A stretch of DNA of 31,990 nucleotides, taken from positions 1 to 31,990 of IMG/VR virus record IMGVR_UViG_3300025151_000170. The stretch is one strand, 5' to 3'. Shown here piece by piece: positions 29,366 through 31,990 of this stretch. The notes below the pieces were generated by a model. It was not told where the DNA came from, did not search any database, and saw only the letters and a program-made list of their open reading frames with translations. The stretch's first letter is position 1. Every line of letters starts with the position of its first letter. Source of the DNA: a virus. The position numbers and the translations under genes are program-made.

Positions 29366-31482
29366 GCGATCTGCTCAATAAATGCGTTAAGGATAGTTTT
29401 GTTTGTCATCTTAGATCCCATATGCTTTTTGAAAGCACGGGTCAATTCTGCTTTAGTAGCAACCTCTTTTTTCTGTTTAACTTCAAGATCTTGAGATCCC
29501 ATACCAGTGTTTTTATCGGGCATATAGAATGCTTCTGTAAATCCTGCTCGTTCTTTGATTGAAGCAAAGCGTTCTTTTTTCCACTGCTTATCAATAGCAT
29601 CCAGTTGATCACCAGCAAACTCGCGAACAAGTTTAGTCAAGTCACCTTTTGCACAGAGACGAATACCAACCCAGTTGTAATCAGTGATCTCGCGATAGAA
29701 GGATACGATCTCCTTTGTAGTTACATAAGGTTGATTTGAGATTCTACGAGTGTATCCAGTCTTAGGATCACGAAGGAAGAACACTTTGCCACGAGTGTGA
29801 CACAGATACTGATAACGATATTCACCAGCACGATAGGAATGATCATCAGGAAACTGATGTACATAACTCATGGGATTTGCTTCACCATCAGTCAAACAAA
29901 TAACATTGACTTTACTCACACGTTCAACCCTCTTAATCGAATTTACAATCTTACGAGTGCAATACACTGCCTCAGCAAGAGGAGTTCCACCAAGGGTATA
30001 AGGACTGTAGTGAGAAAGTCTCCATCCACCCATAGCAAACACTTGTGTATAAACAAGTTGCATAGACTTCTCTAGAGACTTTGCATTCTGACGTGACGAA
30101 AAGAATTCAAAAAGACGGAAGTCTGAAGCGATAGCAAGTTCACCAACATTCTGATCTGTAACACTGTTATCCATGTCGCTGTATCCATAACCAGACTGGA
30201 AAGCATACACCCTGAACGGAATACCAGATTTTTTACAGAACCAAATGAGATTGTAGGTTTGCTTCAGAGTGTCAAGCAACTGACTCTGCATAGAACCAGA
30301 CCAGTCAAGATACATCACGAGACCGTGATTCTTACCTTCGGGAATGACAGTGACTTTCTTGAAGATGTCATCGTTATACTTGTAAGTGTGTAGTTTGTTA
30401 GTATCAATAACACCTGTCTTTGCAGTTGCAGCACGACGATATTCGTCTGCAGACTTCTTCATTTCAAACTGCTTGCACAGATAATTGACAGTCTTCTGAG
30501 TATCTTTCTTGAAAGAGTTGTAGTGATCTACAGCATACTGAACATGCTCTGACCAACCACTGTCACGAGTTTCATCGTAAAAGTGATTCTGAAGATTATA
30601 TTGAGTGACGTTGAATGGAACGATGTAGTCTTCAACTTTAGGATCGGGGATAGAAAGATACACCCATTCCTTAGCATCATCATCTACAAGAGTTTCAAGT
30701 GCCTGAGAGAGTGCTTCATCAGTTACGGACTTAGTTTCATCACATTGATCGCCACCATGATATGAAGGGGTTTCAAGGTCTGCATCATCAGCAGTACGAT
30801 CTTTACGATGATCTTTCTCAGGATCACTTTCAGTAGGCCAATCTTTTTCCTCGTCAAGTTCTGCGCTACTATCTTCGATGGTTTGATCAGGACTTTGCTG
30901 ACCGTCAGAAGATTCGGGCAGTGGTGGCATATTCATATCTTCTTTGTTTTCTTGCTTCTGTGAGCAGAACTCATAAAGTTCTTTAGCAAGATCAACAACC
31001 TCTTGAAAGGTCTTAGTCTTTTCTGCACGATTGACCCATACCATCTCCTCGTCGGCAAATGGAATATTGGGATTACCCTTGAAGTAAAGATTGATGCGGT
31101 CAATCAGTGAGAGAGTATTGGGATCGTCATTCTTCACACCGAAGAAATCTTGCTCCCATAGTTCACGGTAACCCACAAAGAAAGAACGACGAAGACCAGG
31201 ATAGGTCACTTTCATCATACGCTCAATACGAGCATCCTCCAAAACATTCACAAAATCCTTTGGAGCAGACGAGAAGTCTTCGTTAGGGGTATAGAGGGCG
31301 TGACCCACCTCATGCCCCACCAGGAGGTCATAGACGGTGCTGGAAGCAGTCTTCCAGATAGGCAGGATGAGCAGACGTTTATCAACGTCAAAACAGGCAG
31401 TGCTTACTTTGCGGTGCTCTACAGTAAGGTTCTCGGTAGCGAGCAGTTTGGCAAGCGTTCCTTTTACTTCCTGAGTGTTCAT
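29362..31482 (-). CDS. CobT-like VWA-domain protein with HExxH motif
   Basis: The 706-residue protein has three parts. Residues 1-110 contain HEVGH (57-61) and NVLEDARIER (79-88), the pattern of a zinc metallopeptidase site (HExxH plus a downstream Glu). Residues ~180-260 are an acidic, disordered linker. The C-terminal half is a VWA domain with MIDAS motif DWSGSM (393-398), a further Thr (TLGGTPLAEA) and Asp (CLTDGEAN). This matches CobT-like/VWA proteins often annotated as peptidase in cyanophages. It is encoded just before the cobS-like ATPase; MoxR/VWA pairs usually work together as metal-dependent chaperones. Proteolysis is suggested only by the HExxH motif. The ATG follows GGAGGAGA. Confidence 0.88.
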   Translation of the reverse strand: MNTQEVKGTLAKLLATENLTVEHRKVSTACFDVDKRLLILPIWKTASSTVYDLLVGHEVGHALYTPNEDFSSAPKDFVNVLEDARIERMMKVTYPGLRRSFFVGYRELWEQDFFGVKNDDPNTLSLIDRINLYFKGNPNIPFADEEMVWVNRAEKTKTFQEVVDLAKELYEFCSQKQENKEDMNMPPLPESSDGQQSPDQTIEDSSAELDEEKDWPTESDPEKDHRKDRTADDADLETPSYHGGDQCDETKSVTDEALSQALETLVDDDAKEWVYLSIPDPKVEDYIVPFNVTQYNLQNHFYDETRDSGWSEHVQYAVDHYNSFKKDTQKTVNYLCKQFEMKKSADEYRRAATAKTGVIDTNKLHTYKYNDDIFKKVTVIPEGKNHGLVMYLDWSGSMQSQLLDTLKQTYNLIWFCKKSGIPFRVYAFQSGYGYSDMDNSVTDQNVGELAIASDFRLFEFFSSRQNAKSLEKSMQLVYTQVFAMGGWRLSHYSPYTLGGTPLAEAVYCTRKIVNSIKRVERVSKVNVICLTDGEANPMSYVHQFPDDHSYRAGEYRYQYLCHTRGKVFFLRDPKTGYTRRISNQPYVTTKEIVSFYREITDYNWVGIRLCAKGDLTKLVREFAGDQLDAIDKQWKKERFASIKERAGFTEAFYMPDKNTGMGSQDLEVKQKKEVATKAELTRAFKKHMGSKMTNKTILNAFIEQIA

Positions 31483-31505
31483 TCTCCTCCGTTGGTTACC
31501 TTGTA

Positions 31506-31514
31506 ATTATAGCA
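31506..31514 (-). promoter_or_regulatory. Extended -10 promoter for the VWA gene
   Basis: The minus strand reads TGCTATAAT then TACAAGG, ending 24 nt before the VWA gene start and overlapping the stop codon of the small membrane-protein gene. TTGCAC lies 18 nt upstream, a poor -35. The sequence CTGCTATAATTACA is shared with the promoter at 29175, which strengthens both calls. Confidence 0.65.
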
Positions 31515-31722
31515 GAGATTGATCGCATTGTGCAACAGGTGGGACAGTTTTCACATCGTCCCAATGCCGTACAGCGTTGGCAACGATAGCCACATTGGTA
31601 ACCATGTAAGAAACAAAAATAAGGGTGCGTATGCCAGCAATAGTATCAGATTCTCTGTCTGTTTTTCCACTTTTTTCTCCCAATGCTTTCGCCCAGATTC
31701 TCCATGTACTCTTTCTCTTCAC
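31507..31722 (-). CDS. Small membrane protein
   Basis: The 71-residue product begins with GTG at 31722, overlapping the upstream TGA as GTGA. It has a basic N-terminus (MKRKSTWRIWAKALGEKSGK) and one hydrophobic segment (IRTLIFVSYMVTNVAIVANA), then a short tail (KTVPPVAQCDQSLL). A single-pass inner-membrane protein with the N-terminus inside is expected. Its 3' end overlaps the promoter of the VWA gene. Function unknown; the coding call rests on overlap and composition. Confidence 0.58.
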   Translation of the reverse strand: MKRKSTWRIWAKALGEKSGKTDRESDTIAGIRTLIFVSYMVTNVAIVANAVRHWDDVKTVPPVAQCDQSLL

Positions 31723-31958
31723 ACAAGCATCCCTTTAGTATTCATAAAATGAAGTGTTTCTTTAAGAGTACCACGATGCTGCATTCCCAAAGCGATCATT
31801 GGATAAGATGCTTCTTCACCAAACTCGTCACGGAACTGCGACTCAGTAAAATCTTTATTGAGTTGATAAACAATAGTATCATCCATATGAACTGCTTCCA
31901 TTAGAGCATGTGCTCTCTCGGATTCCATGTTGCCGTTGCTGTAGATAATTGCTTTCAT
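31719..31958 (-). CDS. Glutaredoxin-like protein lacking all cysteines
   Basis: The 79-residue protein follows the thioredoxin-fold pattern of small phage glutaredoxins: strand MKAIIYSN, helix ESERAHALMEAVH, strand TIVYQLN, helix ESQFRDEFG, the cis-Pro loop SYPMIAL and a final helix RGTLKETLHFM. However, the position of the CPYC active site reads NGNMES, and there is no cysteine in the protein. It therefore cannot do disulfide redox chemistry and may have a binding role. Homology is inferred from the overall pattern, mainly the xYPxIxL loop. It overlaps its neighbours by ATGA and GTGA. Confidence 0.68.
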   Translation of the reverse strand: MKAIIYSNGNMESERAHALMEAVHMDDTIVYQLNKDFTESQFRDEFGEEASYPMIALGMQHRGTLKETLHFMNTKGMLV

Positions 31959-31990
31959 TTGTCTTTGTAGGTGATTGAAATTTTCCTTGT
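31955..31990 (-). CDS. C-terminal end of an unknown gene (partial)
   Basis: The minus strand carries an open frame from the window edge that ends TRKISITYKDK then TGA, overlapping the glutaredoxin-like ATG as ATGA. Only 11 codons are visible, so the protein cannot be identified. The ATGA junction, used throughout this genome, is the reason to call it. Confidence 0.4.
   Translation of the reverse strand, partial: TRKISITYKDK

Noticed and set aside
1-31990. tRNA genes, CRISPR arrays, insertion sequences, attachment sites
   Set aside because: No cloverleaf-like sequence, regularly spaced repeat, transposase or terminal inverted repeat was seen when reading both strands; the compact overlapping genes leave little room for them.

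Overview
The window is a densely packed piece of a T4-like cyanophage (cyanomyovirus) genome, most probably one infecting marine Synechococcus or Prochlorococcus. The T4-type replication set is recognisable: primase gp61, helicase gp41, UvsX, DNA polymerase gp43, RegA, clamp-loader subunits gp62 and gp44, sliding clamp gp45 and an NrdA fragment. With it come genes typical of cyanophages: mazG, hsp20, a cobS-type AAA ATPase, a VWA/CobT-like protein and several 2OG-Fe(II) oxygenases. The DNA is AT-rich. Almost every gene lies on the minus strand and is joined to its neighbour by ATGA, GTGA or TAATG overlaps. No tRNA, insertion sequence or CRISPR array was seen, and no gene-free stretch exceeds 300 bases; the longest is the ~150 nt between hsp20 and the plus-strand genes.

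Layout, read in the minus (transcription) direction from high to low coordinates. (1) 31990-29222: tail of an unknown gene, a cysteine-less glutaredoxin-like protein, a small membrane protein, the VWA/HExxH protein and a 47-aa protein, ending at a hairpin terminator. (2) 29150-22425: a new extended -10 promoter, then cobS-like ATPase, DUF3310 protein, gp45, gp44, 2OG oxygenase, Sm-like protein, Dam methylase, 2OG oxygenase, gp62, RegA, then membrane proteins of unknown function. (3) 21838-21050: a proline-rich membrane protein that collides tail-to-tail with (4) a plus-strand island, 19422-21279, of three exported proteins. (5) 19271-11797: hsp20, a small membrane protein, terminator, small protein, two Sm-like proteins, gp43, small protein, UvsX, 2OG oxygenase, gp41, MazG. 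(6) 11800-9379: three 2OG-oxygenase-like proteins and small proteins. (7) 9354-3665: a block of five proteins that look virion-associated or modifying, including two nucleotidyltransferase-like proteins. (8) 3628-1257: small protein, terminator, T4-type late promoter, Ig-like structural protein and three conserved hypotheticals. (9) 1264-1: gp61 and nrdA.

Regions 2 and 5 form a near-complete replisome with its regulator RegA and nucleotide-pool enzymes. Regions 7 and 8 look like late, virion-related genes. The most interesting signals are: a nucleotidyltransferase with a T4-like capsid-targeting N-terminus and gp21-type cleavage site; a neighbour with DNA/RNA-ligase-like motifs; three Sm-like paralogues; a tandem set of oxygenases with HxH in place of HxD; two matching promoters in front of the cobS-like and VWA genes; and the plus-strand exported-protein island with an unresolved start and a 230-bp antisense overlap. 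All family assignments come from motif reading, without database searches.
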